In this document: piece after piece, positions 27,437 to 34,523 of the stretch
Position numbering within the stretch: position 1 is the first letter of the stretch
Layout of the letters: the number at the start of each line of letters is the position of its first letter
From: Lentzea jiangxiensis
GTDB taxonomy: Bacteria; Actinomycetota; Actinomycetes; Mycobacteriales; Pseudonocardiaceae
DNA: 64,000 nucleotides
Reading direction: 5' to 3'
Assembly: GCF_900104175.1 (NCBI RefSeq)
Contig: NZ_FNIX01000001.1
Location: 1,377,975-1,441,974 of the forward strand
Made by a program: the position numbers and the translations under genes
Notes under the pieces: generated by a model
What the model was told of the DNA's origin: nothing
Seen by the model: only the letters and a program-made list of their open reading frames with translations
The model's database searches: none

Positions 27437-27464
27437 GAGGGCGGCCACGGCTGTGGCCGCCCTC
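27437..27464 (+). terminator. intrinsic terminator of the sigma operon
   Basis: GAGGGCGGCCAC (27437-27448) pairs perfectly with GTGGCCGCCCTC (27453-27464) around a 4-nt loop, followed by TCTCGTT. Confidence 0.9.
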
Positions 27465-27511
27465 TCTCGTTGCTCCTATCGGGTGTTTTGCCAGGTAGAG
27501 TGCCGTTCGCA

Positions 27512-29497
27512 ATGCGGACTCTGCTCATCGACAACTACGACTCGTTCACGTTCAACCTCTTCCAGCACCTGGCCGAGGTGAACGGCGCCGAGCCCGTGGT
27601 CGTCCACAACGACGACCCGCGCTTCCGGCTTGCCTCGCTCCGGTCGTTCGACAACGTGGTGATCTCGCCCGGTCCCGGCCGGCCCGGCAACCCCGCCGAC
27701 TTCGGCGTCTGCCGCGCGGTGGTCGAGCACGCCGAGATCCCGTTGCTCGGCGTCTGCCTGGGCCATCAAGGGCTGTGCCTGTCTTACGGCGCTGTCGTGG
27801 GTCCTGCGCCCGTTCCGCGTCATGGGATCGTTTCGCCGGTTGTCCACACGGGCGTCGACGTGTTCGCGGGATTGCCGTCGCCGTTGAACGTCGTGCGCTA
27901 CCACTCGTTGGCGGTCACGGACCTGCCCCCTTCGCTGGAAGCGATCGCTTGGAGCGACGACTCCGTTCTCATGGGCGTGCGCGCGCTCGACCGGCCCGCA
28001 TGGGGCGTGCAGTTCCACCCCGAGTCGATCTGCACGGACCTCGGCCGCGAGATGCTCGCGAACTTCGCCGCGCTCACCCCGACGCGGACCGCTGCCGTCG
28101 CGGAGCCGCCGCTGGTGCGCGCCAAGGCCCAGAAGCGCCCTGTGCAGGTGCGGAGGCTCGACGTCGCCGTTGACGCGGAGGAAGCCTTCGCGGCGCTGCA
28201 CGGGACGTCTGAGGCCGCGTTCTGGCTGGACAGCGGCACCCGCGGTCGCTTCTCCTTCATGGGGGACGCCTCAGGGCCGCTCGCCCGCGTCGCCCAGTAC
28301 TCCGTGCAGGACCACGTGCTCACGCTCGACGGCGAACGGCAGCACTGCCCGTCCTTCTTCTCGTGGCTGGACGACGACCTCTCGGCGTGGGGCGTCGAGC
28401 AGCCCGACGTGCCCTTCGACTTCGCCCTGGGCTGGGTCGGCTACCTCGGCTACGAACTGAAGGCCGAGTGCGGCGGCGACTTCGCGCACCGCGCCGAACA
28501 GCCGGACGCGTCGTTCGTGTTCGTGGACCGCGCCGTCGTCATCGACCACGAAGAATATTGCGTCTATTTGCTGTCGCTGACCGAGGACAGCTGGTTCGAC
28601 GAGGTTTCGGCGGTTCTGGCCCGTCTGTCGCCATTGGCCGAACCTTCGCGCCCCGTCGTGTCCGACGTGACGTTGCGCCATCCGCGCGCGCACTACCTGA
28701 AGCTGATCGGCGCCTGCCAGGAAGCGATCACCGCGGGTGAGACGTACGAGGCGTGCCTGACGAACATGATGTCGTGGCGTGCCTCGCTCGACCCGTGGGA
28801 CACATATCGGCTGCTTCGCGCCGCAAATCCCGTCCCGTTCGGCGCACTGCTGCGTTTCGGTGACCTCTCCGTGCTCAGCACGTCACCCGAACGATTTATC
28901 CGTGTGCACCGGGATGGCGTCGTCGAGTCGTCGCCGATCAAGGGCACGCGGCCTCGCGGTGTTGATGCGGCGGACGACGAGATGTTGCGCACAACGTTGG
29001 CGCGATCGGTCAAGGACCGCGCCGAGAACCTCATGATCGTGGACCTCGTCCGCAACGATCTCGGCACCTGCGCGGAAGTCGGTTCCGTCGAGGTGACGCG
29101 GTTGTTCGACGTCGAAACCTACTCGACCGTGCACCAATTGGTGAGTACGGTGCGGGCACGGCTGCGGCCGGACAGTTCTGCCGTCCGATGTGTTCGGGCC
29201 GCGTTTCCCGGCGGTTCCATGACCGGCGCGCCGAAGATCCGGACCATGCAGATCCTCGACGGCTTGGAAGCCGGTCCACGCGGGGTGTACTCGGGAGCGC
29301 TCGGTTACTTCTCGCTCAACGGAGCAGCCGACTTCAGCATCGTCATCCGAACGCTGGTCGCGAACGGCGACCGGGTGACATTCGGTGTCGGAGGAGCGGT
29401 GATCTCGCTGTCCGACCCCGCCGGGGAATTCGAGGAGACAGCGGTCAAGGCCACTGCGGTGTCCCGCCTGTTCGGCGTGGACTTTCCAGGGCGTTGA
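27512..29497 (+). CDS. fused aminodeoxychorismate synthase (PabA-PabB)
   Basis: 661 residues from ATG 27512. Residues ~1-190 are the glutamine amidotransferase half (VCLGHQG with the nucleophilic cysteine, HPESI near 180). Residues ~210-655 are the chorismate-binding half (SSPIKGTRPRG, VDLVRNDLGT, PGGSMTGAPKIRTM). It makes 4-amino-4-deoxychorismate for p-aminobenzoate and folate. Fused forms also occur in antibiotic clusters (chloramphenicol, candicidin), but no pabC or cluster genes are nearby, so folate supply is likelier. TAGAGT (27496-27501) is a plausible -10, giving a very short leader. Confidence 0.93.
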   Translation: MRTLLIDNYDSFTFNLFQHLAEVNGAEPVVVHNDDPRFRLASLRSFDNVVISPGPGRPGNPADFGVCRAVVEHAEIPLLGVCLGHQGLCLSYGAVVGPAPVPRHGIVSPVVHTGVDVFAGLPSPLNVVRYHSLAVTDLPPSLEAIAWSDDSVLMGVRALDRPAWGVQFHPESICTDLGREMLANFAALTPTRTAAVAEPPLVRAKAQKRPVQVRRLDVAVDAEEAFAALHGTSEAAFWLDSGTRGRFSFMGDASGPLARVAQYSVQDHVLTLDGERQHCPSFFSWLDDDLSAWGVEQPDVPFDFALGWVGYLGYELKAECGGDFAHRAEQPDASFVFVDRAVVIDHEEYCVYLLSLTEDSWFDEVSAVLARLSPLAEPSRPVVSDVTLRHPRAHYLKLIGACQEAITAGETYEACLTNMMSWRASLDPWDTYRLLRAANPVPFGALLRFGDLSVLSTSPERFIRVHRDGVVESSPIKGTRPRGVDAADDEMLRTTLARSVKDRAENLMIVDLVRNDLGTCAEVGSVEVTRLFDVETYSTVHQLVSTVRARLRPDSSAVRCVRAAFPGGSMTGAPKIRTMQILDGLEAGPRGVYSGALGYFSLNGAADFSIVIRTLVANGDRVTFGVGGAVISLSDPAGEFEETAVKATAVSRLFGVDFPGR

Positions 29498-29542
29498 TCC
29501 CGCGTTCCGGGGATAGTGTGAACGAACCGGAACGCGGTTTAA

Positions 29543-29570
29543 CACGTCGGCCGGTGGTCCGGCCGACGTG
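29543..29570. terminator. bidirectional terminator between pabAB and lsr2
   Basis: CACGTCGGCCG (29543-29553) pairs perfectly with CGGCCGACGTG (29560-29570) around a 6-nt loop. It serves the convergent pabAB and lsr2 genes. Confidence 0.85.
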
Positions 29571-29595
29571 TGGAAACCTCGCTGGTTTCAGCAGG

Positions 29596-29937
29596 TCAGG
29601 AGGCGTGAGCTTCCTGGAACTGCACGACCAGGTTCTGCGGAATGCGACCGCGGTCCGAGATCTGGTGCCCCTGTGCGCGGGCCCAGTCGCGAATACGCTG
29701 CGCCTCAGCCTTGTCGCTGGCCTTCACCGTCGACTTGCCGGTGCCCTTGCGCTGCTTGCGGCCACCCGCACGGCGAGCCTTGGCGACGAAGTCCGCCAGC
29801 GACTCACGAAGCCGCTCCGCATTTCCCTTCGACAGGTCGATGGCGTACTCGACACCGTCAAGTGCGAAGGTCACGGTCTCGTCGGCTTCTCCGCCGTCGA
29901 GGTCGTCGATGAGTTGGACGACGGTCTGCTGTGCCAC
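29596..29937 (-). CDS. lsr2: Lsr2 nucleoid-associated protein
   Basis: 113 residues, the actinobacterial H-NS-like silencer of AT-rich DNA. The N-terminal dimerisation domain (VVQLIDDLDGGEADETVTFALDG, here VVQLIDDLDGGEA) is followed by a basic linker and the C-terminal DNA-binding domain. The AT-hook-like RGR is in ISDRGRIPQNLV. Length and both domains are complete. It is monocistronic; the 300 nt upstream are richer in A and T than the surroundings, which would permit autoregulation. Confidence 0.97.
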   Translation of the reverse strand: MAQQTVVQLIDDLDGGEADETVTFALDGVEYAIDLSKGNAERLRESLADFVAKARRAGGRKQRKGTGKSTVKASDKAEAQRIRDWARAQGHQISDRGRIPQNLVVQFQEAHAS

Positions 29938-30212
29938 TGTTCCTCCGTTGGGTACTCACATAGCACGCGGATCCTCGACGTAACCACGTGCTTCGGCAAC
30001 ACCATAGTGCACATCGTGAAAAACGGCGAACCTTTCGCCGCTAAAATGTGACCCCAACCGCCCGGTCGGGGCATTTCCCCCGGTAAACCACATGGGTGTT
30101 ATGGGTCCAAAATGTGCAGCTAGTCGTCTCACTTCGGCCCGTTGCTGGGCTTGCCGGACGCTTCCCCATTCCCGCTGACGGAGCAACGTTGCACATAACG
30201 CACCCGCGTCGG
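29938..30212. other. gene-free upstream region of lsr2 and csoR
   Basis: About 325 nt separate the divergent lsr2 and csoR starts. The stretch is noticeably AT-richer than its neighbours and carries a GGCGA/TCGCC hairpin near 30023-30037. A 91-codon minus-strand frame (29956-30231) crosses it but has no conserved features, so I read the region as regulatory. Confidence 0.5.
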
Positions 30213-30245
30213 GTGCGGGTATCCTCGACATACCCGCACGGGGTA
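30213..30245 (+). promoter_or_regulatory. CsoR operator over its own promoter
   Basis: GTGCGGGTAT (30213-30222) and ATACCCGCAC (30230-30239) form a perfect 10-bp inverted repeat with 7-nt spacing. It overlaps TACCCGCACGGGGTA (30231-30245), a CsoR-type copper operator of the form TACCC-N4-GGGGTA. TATCCT (30220-30225) inside it can serve as the -10. The gene starts at 30263, so binding would block transcription. Confidence 0.65.
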
Positions 30246-30262
30246 GGGAAGGTCAGGAGCCG

Positions 30263-30544
30263 ATGCACGGGTACACCGCGGACAAGGACGCATACCTCAA
30301 GCGACTGCGCCGCATCGAGGGACAGATCCGCGGTCTCCAGCGCATGGTCGAGAACGACGATTACTGCATCGACGTCCTCACCCAGATCTCCGCCGCCACG
30401 AAGGCCCTGCAAGCGGTCTCGCTCGGGTTGCTCGACGAGCACCTGAAGCATTGTGTGGCCCAGGCCGCGGCCGAAGGCGGCGCGGTGGCCGAGGAGAAGA
30501 TCGCGGAGGCGTCCGCGGCGATCAGCCGCTTGGTCAAGTCGTAG
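30263..30544 (+). CDS. csoR: CsoR-type copper-sensing repressor
   Basis: 93 residues, an all-helical DUF156 repressor. The Cu(I) ligands are recognisable as Cys in DDYCIDVLTQ (~residue 34) and His/Cys in DEHLKHCV (~59 and 63), the C-H-C set of CsoR rather than the nickel or formaldehyde subgroups. DNA-binding arginines sit in YLKRLRRIEGQIRGLQRM. It normally represses copZ/copA, but neither is in the window, so it may act at a distance or control only itself. A strong operator lies directly upstream. Confidence 0.93.
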   Translation: MHGYTADKDAYLKRLRRIEGQIRGLQRMVENDDYCIDVLTQISAATKALQAVSLGLLDEHLKHCVAQAAAEGGAVAEEKIAEASAAISRLVKS

Positions 30545-30594
30545 GGACCCAGCAGAAACCCGCTTGGGTGATCCGCTACAGTTCACCCTGCTAC

Positions 30595-30668
30595 GCCCCC
30601 GTAGCCCAATCGGCAGAGGCAGCGGACTCAAAATCCGTCCAGTGTGCGTTCGAGTCGCACCGGGGGCA
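30595..30668 (+). tRNA. tRNA with CAA anticodon (nominally Leu), short variable loop
   Basis: Cloverleaf: acceptor GCCCCCG/CGGGGGC (30595-30601, 30661-30667), D-stem GCC/GGC plus a C-A mismatch, anticodon stem GCGGA/TCCGT around CTCAAAA (anticodon CAA at 30629-30631), variable loop CCAGT (5 nt), T-stem GTGCG/CGCAC around TTCGAGT, discriminator A30668. CCA is not encoded (ACG follows). The anticodon reads UUG leucine, and A73 suits leucyl-tRNA synthetase, yet the short variable loop is class I, whereas ordinary bacterial tRNA-Leu has a long variable arm. The gene stands alone. Confidence 0.85.
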
Positions 30669-30676
30669 CGATCTTC

Positions 30677-30718
30677 GAGCGAGGTGTGTCTGCGGAAAGC
30701 GCAGACCATGCCTCGCTC
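30677..30718 (+). terminator. hairpin after the tRNA
   Basis: GAGCGAGG/CCTCGCTC arms (30677-30684 and 30711-30718) with an inner TCTGCG-GAAA-GCGCAGA hairpin lie 8 nt after the tRNA. Confidence 0.65.
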
Positions 30719-30730
30719 GTGGTGTTTTCC

Positions 30731-30803
30731 GGGGGCCGAGCCCCCATGCCCCAGCCGGGGCGCTGCGCCCCGGACCCCGCGTCGGGTCGTCGCTCCGCCC
30801 GAC
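30731..30803. repeat. cluster of three GC-rich hairpins (REP-like)
   Basis: GGGGGCC-GAG-CCCCC region (30731-30745), CCGGGGCG-CTG-CGCCCCGG (30755-30773) and GTCGGG/CCCGAC (30781-30786 with 30798-30803) follow each other within 73 nt in non-coding DNA. The spacing and style recall dispersed REP-like elements of actinomycete genomes. Copy number cannot be judged from one window. Confidence 0.45.
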
Positions 30804-30925
30804 CCGTTCCACAGTGGAATCGAACTGGTCATCTCCTTGGTGATCAAGGCCGAACGGTGGATGTGGGGGCCGGTGCGGGCCGCTACGGTCGTGCGGGATT
30901 CAACGATCGTGTGCGGGAGTCTTCG

Positions 30926-31837
30926 GTGGTCCGGAAGTCCTTGTCGCTTCTTCTCGTGCTGCTGGTGTGCGGGTGCACTGTGGAGGGTCAGTCGCGGCCC
31001 GTGACGGCGCCGGTGCAGCTGCAGGTGCCCACGCTGGTCAACGACTCGCGTGGCGACGTGGCCGCTGTCGTCCGTGCGGTGGTGGACGGGCGGACCATCG
31101 AGCTCGACAGCGGGGAGCGGGTGCGGATCTCGCTGCTGGCGGCGCCGGCGGGGTGCTGGGCCGCGTCGGCCCGCGCGTTCGCCGAGAAGACGTTGGTGGG
31201 CAAGCCCGTTCGCGTCAGCGCTGTCACGCCGGGTGAGGTGAGCGTCCGGCTCGAGGACGACACCGACTACGCGGCGCTCGCCGTTCGCGAGGGTGTGTTG
31301 AGGGCGCAGGACGCGGCCGGCTCGCTCTCCGACGCCGAACTCGGTGCCGCTCGCGCCGACCGCGGGCTGTGGGGGGCGCCGTGCAACGGCATGGACGTCG
31401 CACCCACCACGACCACGGTTCCGCAGTCTTCTCAGCGGGCCGAGCCGCCGACGTCGGTTGCGACCACTTCTGCGGCCGCGCCTTCGGTTCTGGTGACGAC
31501 GACTGCGCCTCCCGCGCCGACCTGTTCGGTGGCCTATCGGGTCGAGGAGCAGTGGCAGGGCGGGTTCCAGAGCAGGATCACGATCAGGAACACCGGTGCG
31601 GCGGCGATCGGCGGCTGGACGTTGCGGTGGTCGTTCGCCGACGGGCAGAGCTTGCGGGAGATGTGGGGCGCGACCGCGTCGCAGCGGGGAGCGGCCGTCA
31701 CCGCGACCAGCGTCGACCACACCAGGACCGTTCCGGCGCGCGGTGAGGTGGCGGTCGGGTTCATCGGAGCCTTCCGCGACAGGAACACCGCGCCTTCGTC
31801 GTTCACGCTCAACGGAACGGTCTGCGCGACGAGCTGA
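30926..31837 (+). CDS. lipoprotein: nuclease-like domain fused to CBM2
   Basis: 303 residues from GTG 30926 (GGGAG 6 nt upstream). A lipoprotein signal peptide ends in VCGC with Cys17 as the lipid site. Residues ~45-150 resemble staphylococcal nuclease (VVRAVVDGRTIELDSGERV, EKTLVGKPVRV, ARADRGLWG). The acidic catalytic residues are gone: the DGD aspartate is Arg, and the VDTPE segment reads LAAPA. A Thr/Pro/Ser linker (~155-205) leads to a family 2 carbohydrate-binding module with its tryptophans and terminal cysteines (GGFQSRITIRNTGAAAIGGW, start CSVAY, end TVCATS). It probably tethers cellulose or another glycan to the cell surface. No catalytic function is expected. Confidence 0.85.
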   Translation: MVRKSLSLLLVLLVCGCTVEGQSRPVTAPVQLQVPTLVNDSRGDVAAVVRAVVDGRTIELDSGERVRISLLAAPAGCWAASARAFAEKTLVGKPVRVSAVTPGEVSVRLEDDTDYAALAVREGVLRAQDAAGSLSDAELGAARADRGLWGAPCNGMDVAPTTTTVPQSSQRAEPPTSVATTSAAAPSVLVTTTAPPAPTCSVAYRVEEQWQGGFQSRITIRNTGAAAIGGWTLRWSFADGQSLREMWGATASQRGAAVTATSVDHTRTVPARGEVAVGFIGAFRDRNTAPSSFTLNGTVCATS

Positions 31838-31848
31838 CCGCGCCTGCT

Positions 31849-31866
31849 GTGAGCTGATCTGCTCAC
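31849..31866. promoter_or_regulatory. palindrome upstream of the clpP pair
   Basis: GTGAGC-TGATCT-GCTCAC is a perfect 6-bp inverted repeat with a 6-nt spacer. It lies 48 nt before the first clpP start and 11 nt after the preceding stop. It may be the operator of the linked PopR-like regulator, or a weak terminator. Confidence 0.45.
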
Positions 31867-31914
31867 GGCAGAGAAAGCGGCGCACCGCCGGGCGTGCCCG
31901 GCATCGTCGGTGCC

Positions 31915-32529
31915 ATGACCAACAACGAGAAGATGTTCAGCCCAGGGCTGAGGGAGCGGTTCTTCGGCCAGCGCGTGCTGATCCTCGACGGCGCGCTCGA
32001 CGACGACAACGGCACTGTGCTCGCGACCCAGATGCTGTCGCTGGCGAGCGAGGACCCGCGGCAGGACATCGCGCTGTGGATCAACTCGCCGGGTGGGTCG
32101 GTGCCCTCGATGCTCGCGATCCGCGACGTGATGCGGCTGGTGCCGTGCGACGTGGCGACGCTGGCGCTGGGCCTCGCGTGCAGCGCCGGCCAGTTCCTGC
32201 TGTCGGCGGGCAGTCCGGGCAAGCGGTTCGCGTTGCCGCACGCGCGAATCCTGATGCACCAGGGAAGTGCGGGCATCGGCGGCTCGGCTGTCGAGGTCGA
32301 GGTGCAGGCCGACGACCTGCGCCACACCAGGGACACGGTGCTCGGCCTGATCGCGGAGGACACCGGCCAGCCGTTCGACCGCATCTTCACCGACTCGCTG
32401 CACGACCGCTGGTTCACCACGGAACAGGCGCGCGAGTACGGCTTCATCGACCACGTGGTCAGCGACCTCGGCCAGGTCGTGCCCGTCCGCATGCACAAGC
32501 TGGGACTTCACTCGGGAGCGGTCGCATGA
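31915..32529 (+). CDS. clpP: ClpP-family protease subunit, intact triad
   Basis: 204 residues from ATG 31915. It forms the proteolytic chamber of Clp proteases. Catalytic Ser90 is in GLACSAGQF, His115 in ARILMHQG and a plausible aspartate in FTDSLHDRWF. It resembles the second, conditional ClpP pair of actinomycetes (ClpP3/ClpP4 type) rather than the essential ClpP1P2, because of the neighbouring PopR-like regulator and the absence of tig and clpX. The next clpP overlaps it by 4 nt (ATGA), which favours equal synthesis of the two subunits. Confidence 0.93.
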   Translation: MTNNEKMFSPGLRERFFGQRVLILDGALDDDNGTVLATQMLSLASEDPRQDIALWINSPGGSVPSMLAIRDVMRLVPCDVATLALGLACSAGQFLLSAGSPGKRFALPHARILMHQGSAGIGGSAVEVEVQADDLRHTRDTVLGLIAEDTGQPFDRIFTDSLHDRWFTTEQAREYGFIDHVVSDLGQVVPVRMHKLGLHSGAVA

Positions 32530-33116
32530 GCAGCTACACCATCCCCAACGTCATCACGCGCGACGCCCGTGGCGAGCGGGTCATGGACGTCTACTCGCAC
32601 CTGCTGTCCGAGCGGATCGTCTACCTCGGCACGGGAATCGACTCCGGCGTGGCCAACGCGCTGATCGCGCAGCTGTTCCACCTGGAGGCGGACAACCCGG
32701 ACCTGGAGATCAACCTCTACATCAACTGCGAGGGCGGGGATCCCTCCGCGATGCTCGCCCTGTACGACACCATGCGCTACATCAAGGCGCCCGTGGCCAC
32801 CACGTGTGTCGGACAGGCGGTGGCGGTGGGCGCGGTGCTGCTGGCGGCGGGGGCCGAGGGACGGCGGTCGGTGCTGCCCCACTCGCGGGTGGTGCTGCAC
32901 CAGCCTGCCGCGCAGGGGCGGGGGACCATCCCGGACCTCATCCTCGCGGCGGACGAGGTGGTGCGGGTGCGGGCGCAGATGGAGAACATCCTGGCCCGGC
33001 ACACCGGGCGAGGCGTGGAGGAGTTGCGGCACGACACCGATCGGGATCGGGTGTTCGACGCTGCCGGGGCGGTGGAGTACGGGCTGGCTGACCGGGTGCT
33101 GGACCAGCGGGCTTGA
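32526..33116 (+). CDS. ClpP-family subunit lacking the catalytic serine
   Basis: 196 residues. The fold and hexamer-interface motifs are kept (NLYINCEGGDPSAMLALYD, LPHSRVVLHQP, HDTDRDRVFDAAGAVEYGL). The nucleophile position, normally Ser in GQAASMGA, reads GQAVAVGA with Ala100 (codon GCG at 32823-32825). Histidine and aspartate remain. It is probably an inactive partner that assembles with the upstream active ClpP and shapes the chamber or the ATPase interface. Start and stop overlaps show tight co-translation with that subunit. Confidence 0.93.
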   Translation: MSSYTIPNVITRDARGERVMDVYSHLLSERIVYLGTGIDSGVANALIAQLFHLEADNPDLEINLYINCEGGDPSAMLALYDTMRYIKAPVATTCVGQAVAVGAVLLAAGAEGRRSVLPHSRVVLHQPAAQGRGTIPDLILAADEVVRVRAQMENILARHTGRGVEELRHDTDRDRVFDAAGAVEYGLADRVLDQRA

Positions 33117-33206
33117 GCTGGCTTCGACGTGCGCGGGTCGGGATGAGGCGTGGGGGGCGATCGGGGCTTGACCTCGAGCCTTGGCGGGATGCTGGACGGC
33201 CGGAAA

Positions 33207-33230
33207 GGCCGGGCTGAGAAGCGCCCGGCC
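33207..33230. terminator. bidirectional terminator
   Basis: GGCCGGGC (33207-33214) pairs with GCCCGGCC (33223-33230) around an 8-nt loop. It lies between the clpP pair and the convergent XRE gene. Confidence 0.75.
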
Positions 33231-33239
33231 CGGCGCCCG

Positions 33240-33611
33240 TCAGGCCGCCATCGCCACCGGGCCCGAAGGACGGCCCGTCGGTCGCGAGGTCTGGAAGTGC
33301 CCGCCGGCCCGGAAGGAGCTGGCGGAGCGGAGGTTGCGGACCTGACCGGCGATCCCGATCAGCAGGTCGGCCAGGTCGACGCCCAGCGCCCCCGCCACGG
33401 CAGCGATCATCTCGCTCGAGGGTTCCTTGCGGCCCCGTTCGATCTCGGACAGGTACTGCACCGAGATCCCGGCCCGTTCGGCCACGTCGACCAGGCGGTC
33501 ACCCCGTTCTTCCCGGGTCTCGCGCAGCTTGCGGCCCAGGGCCTCGCGCCACAGCGGTTCGGGGCGCGGTGCAGGACCGGGCTTGCGGTTGAAGTCCAGG
33601 ATCTCCGCCAT
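33240..33611 (-). CDS. PopR/ClgR-like XRE regulator of clp genes
   Basis: 123 residues. The helix-turn-helix (residues ~24-80: LGRKLRETREERGDRLVDVA, GISVQYLSEIERGRKEPSSE) matches the ClgR/PopR group that activates clp genes in actinobacteria. The tail is unstructured and ends in Ala-Ala (GPVAMAA). In Streptomyces lividans PopR the two C-terminal alanines mark the regulator for ClpP-dependent degradation, so the end of this protein is consistent with the same feedback. It is convergent with the clpP pair, separated by a terminator. A palindrome lies 40 nt upstream of its start. Confidence 0.85.
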   Translation of the reverse strand: MAEILDFNRKPGPAPRPEPLWREALGRKLRETREERGDRLVDVAERAGISVQYLSEIERGRKEPSSEMIAAVAGALGVDLADLLIGIAGQVRNLRSASSFRAGGHFQTSRPTGRPSGPVAMAA

Positions 33612-33651
33612 GTCGTCATCGTGGCAGCACCCCGGCCACCCCGAAGGGCGG

Positions 33652-33668
33652 TTCTGCTACCAGCAGAA
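33652..33668. promoter_or_regulatory. palindrome between the PopR-like and SDR genes
   Basis: TTCTGCT-ACC-AGCAGAA is a perfect 7-bp inverted repeat with a 3-nt spacer in the 111-nt divergent intergenic region. It could be the autoregulatory site of the PopR-like protein. Its sequence differs from the clpP-upstream palindrome. Confidence 0.4.
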
Positions 33669-33686
33669 GCGGCAACAAAAGACAGG

Positions 33687-33716
33687 TTGGCAGCGACTGT
33701 CAATCTGGCGTACGGT
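33687..33716 (+). promoter_or_regulatory. leaderless promoter of the SDR gene
   Basis: TTGGCA (33687-33692) and TACGGT (33711-33716) are spaced by 18 nt, and the ATG follows 6 nt after the -10. This is one of the clearest leaderless promoters in the window. Confidence 0.6.
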
Positions 33717-33722
33717 GACGTC

Positions 33723-34514
33723 ATGGGAGTCGACTTCGGGAAGCAGACGGTGCTGGTCACCGGGGCCAGTTCGGGCATCGGCGCGGAGTTCGCGCGGCAG
33801 TTGGCGGCACGCGGGTCGGGGCTGGTGCTGGTCGCGCGCAGGAAGGACCGGCTGGAGGAGCTGGCCGGGCAGCTGCGTGGGGCGCACGGCGTGGAGGTGC
33901 ACGTGGTGGCGGCGGACCTCGCCCAGTCGGGGATCGGGCAGCGGCTGGCCGACGAAGTCGCCGGGTTCGGTGTCACGAGCGTCGTCAACAACGCCGGGTT
34001 CGCGAACTTCGGGCCGTTCCACGAGGAGGACCCGGAGCGGCTGCGGCAGGAGGTCGCGGTCGACGTCAACGCCGTCGTCGAGATCAGCCGGGCGTTCATC
34101 GGACCGTTGCGCGCCCACGGTCACGGCTTCCTCGTCAACGTCGCGAGCATGGCGGCCTACCAGGCGTCGCCGTGGGCTTCGGTCTACGGCGCGGCGAAGG
34201 CGTTCGTCGTGAGCTTCACCGAAGGGCTGTGGGTGGAGTCGCGCGGGACCGGGTTGCGGGTCGTGGTGCTGTCGCCCGGTGCGACGCGGACCGAGTTCTT
34301 CGACGTCGCGGGCAGCGAGGAGATGGCGGGCGGGACCAGGATGCAGACGGCCGGCGAGGTGGTCGCGAGCGCCATGCGCGCGTTGGAGCGGCGGGTCACG
34401 CCCGTCGGTGTCATCTCGGGCAGGACGAACCGGTTCCTGGCGTTCGCGTCACGACACCTGACCTCGCGCGCCTTCAACGCTCGGATGATCGGGCGCATGG
34501 TGCGGCGCGGCTAG
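33723..34514 (+). CDS. short-chain dehydrogenase/reductase
   Basis: 263 residues, a classical SDR. The cofactor motif is TGASSGIGAEFARQLA (residues ~11-26), the structural NNAG is in VVNNAGFAN, the catalytic serine in NVASMAAYQ and the YxxxK in SVYGAAKAF. An Arg after the second strand (VARRKDR) suggests NADPH. The substrate is unknown. The TetR gene starts 9 nt after its stop, and a leaderless promoter for it appears to lie in that junction. Confidence 0.93.
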   Translation: MGVDFGKQTVLVTGASSGIGAEFARQLAARGSGLVLVARRKDRLEELAGQLRGAHGVEVHVVAADLAQSGIGQRLADEVAGFGVTSVVNNAGFANFGPFHEEDPERLRQEVAVDVNAVVEISRAFIGPLRAHGHGFLVNVASMAAYQASPWASVYGAAKAFVVSFTEGLWVESRGTGLRVVVLSPGATRTEFFDVAGSEEMAGGTRMQTAGEVVASAMRALERRVTPVGVISGRTNRFLAFASRHLTSRAFNARMIGRMVRRG

Positions 34515-34523
34515 AGTGGGCGC

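Noticed and set aside
27512..29497. Fused PabAB as the marker of an antibiotic (chloramphenicol/candicidin-like) cluster.
   Set aside because: The neighbours are a sigma-factor operon and lsr2, with no biosynthetic genes. Folate supply is the simpler reading.
29956..30231. 91-codon minus-strand frame upstream of lsr2.
   Set aside because: Overlaps the csoR operator, has no ribosome site and no recognisable family. The composition fits regulatory DNA.
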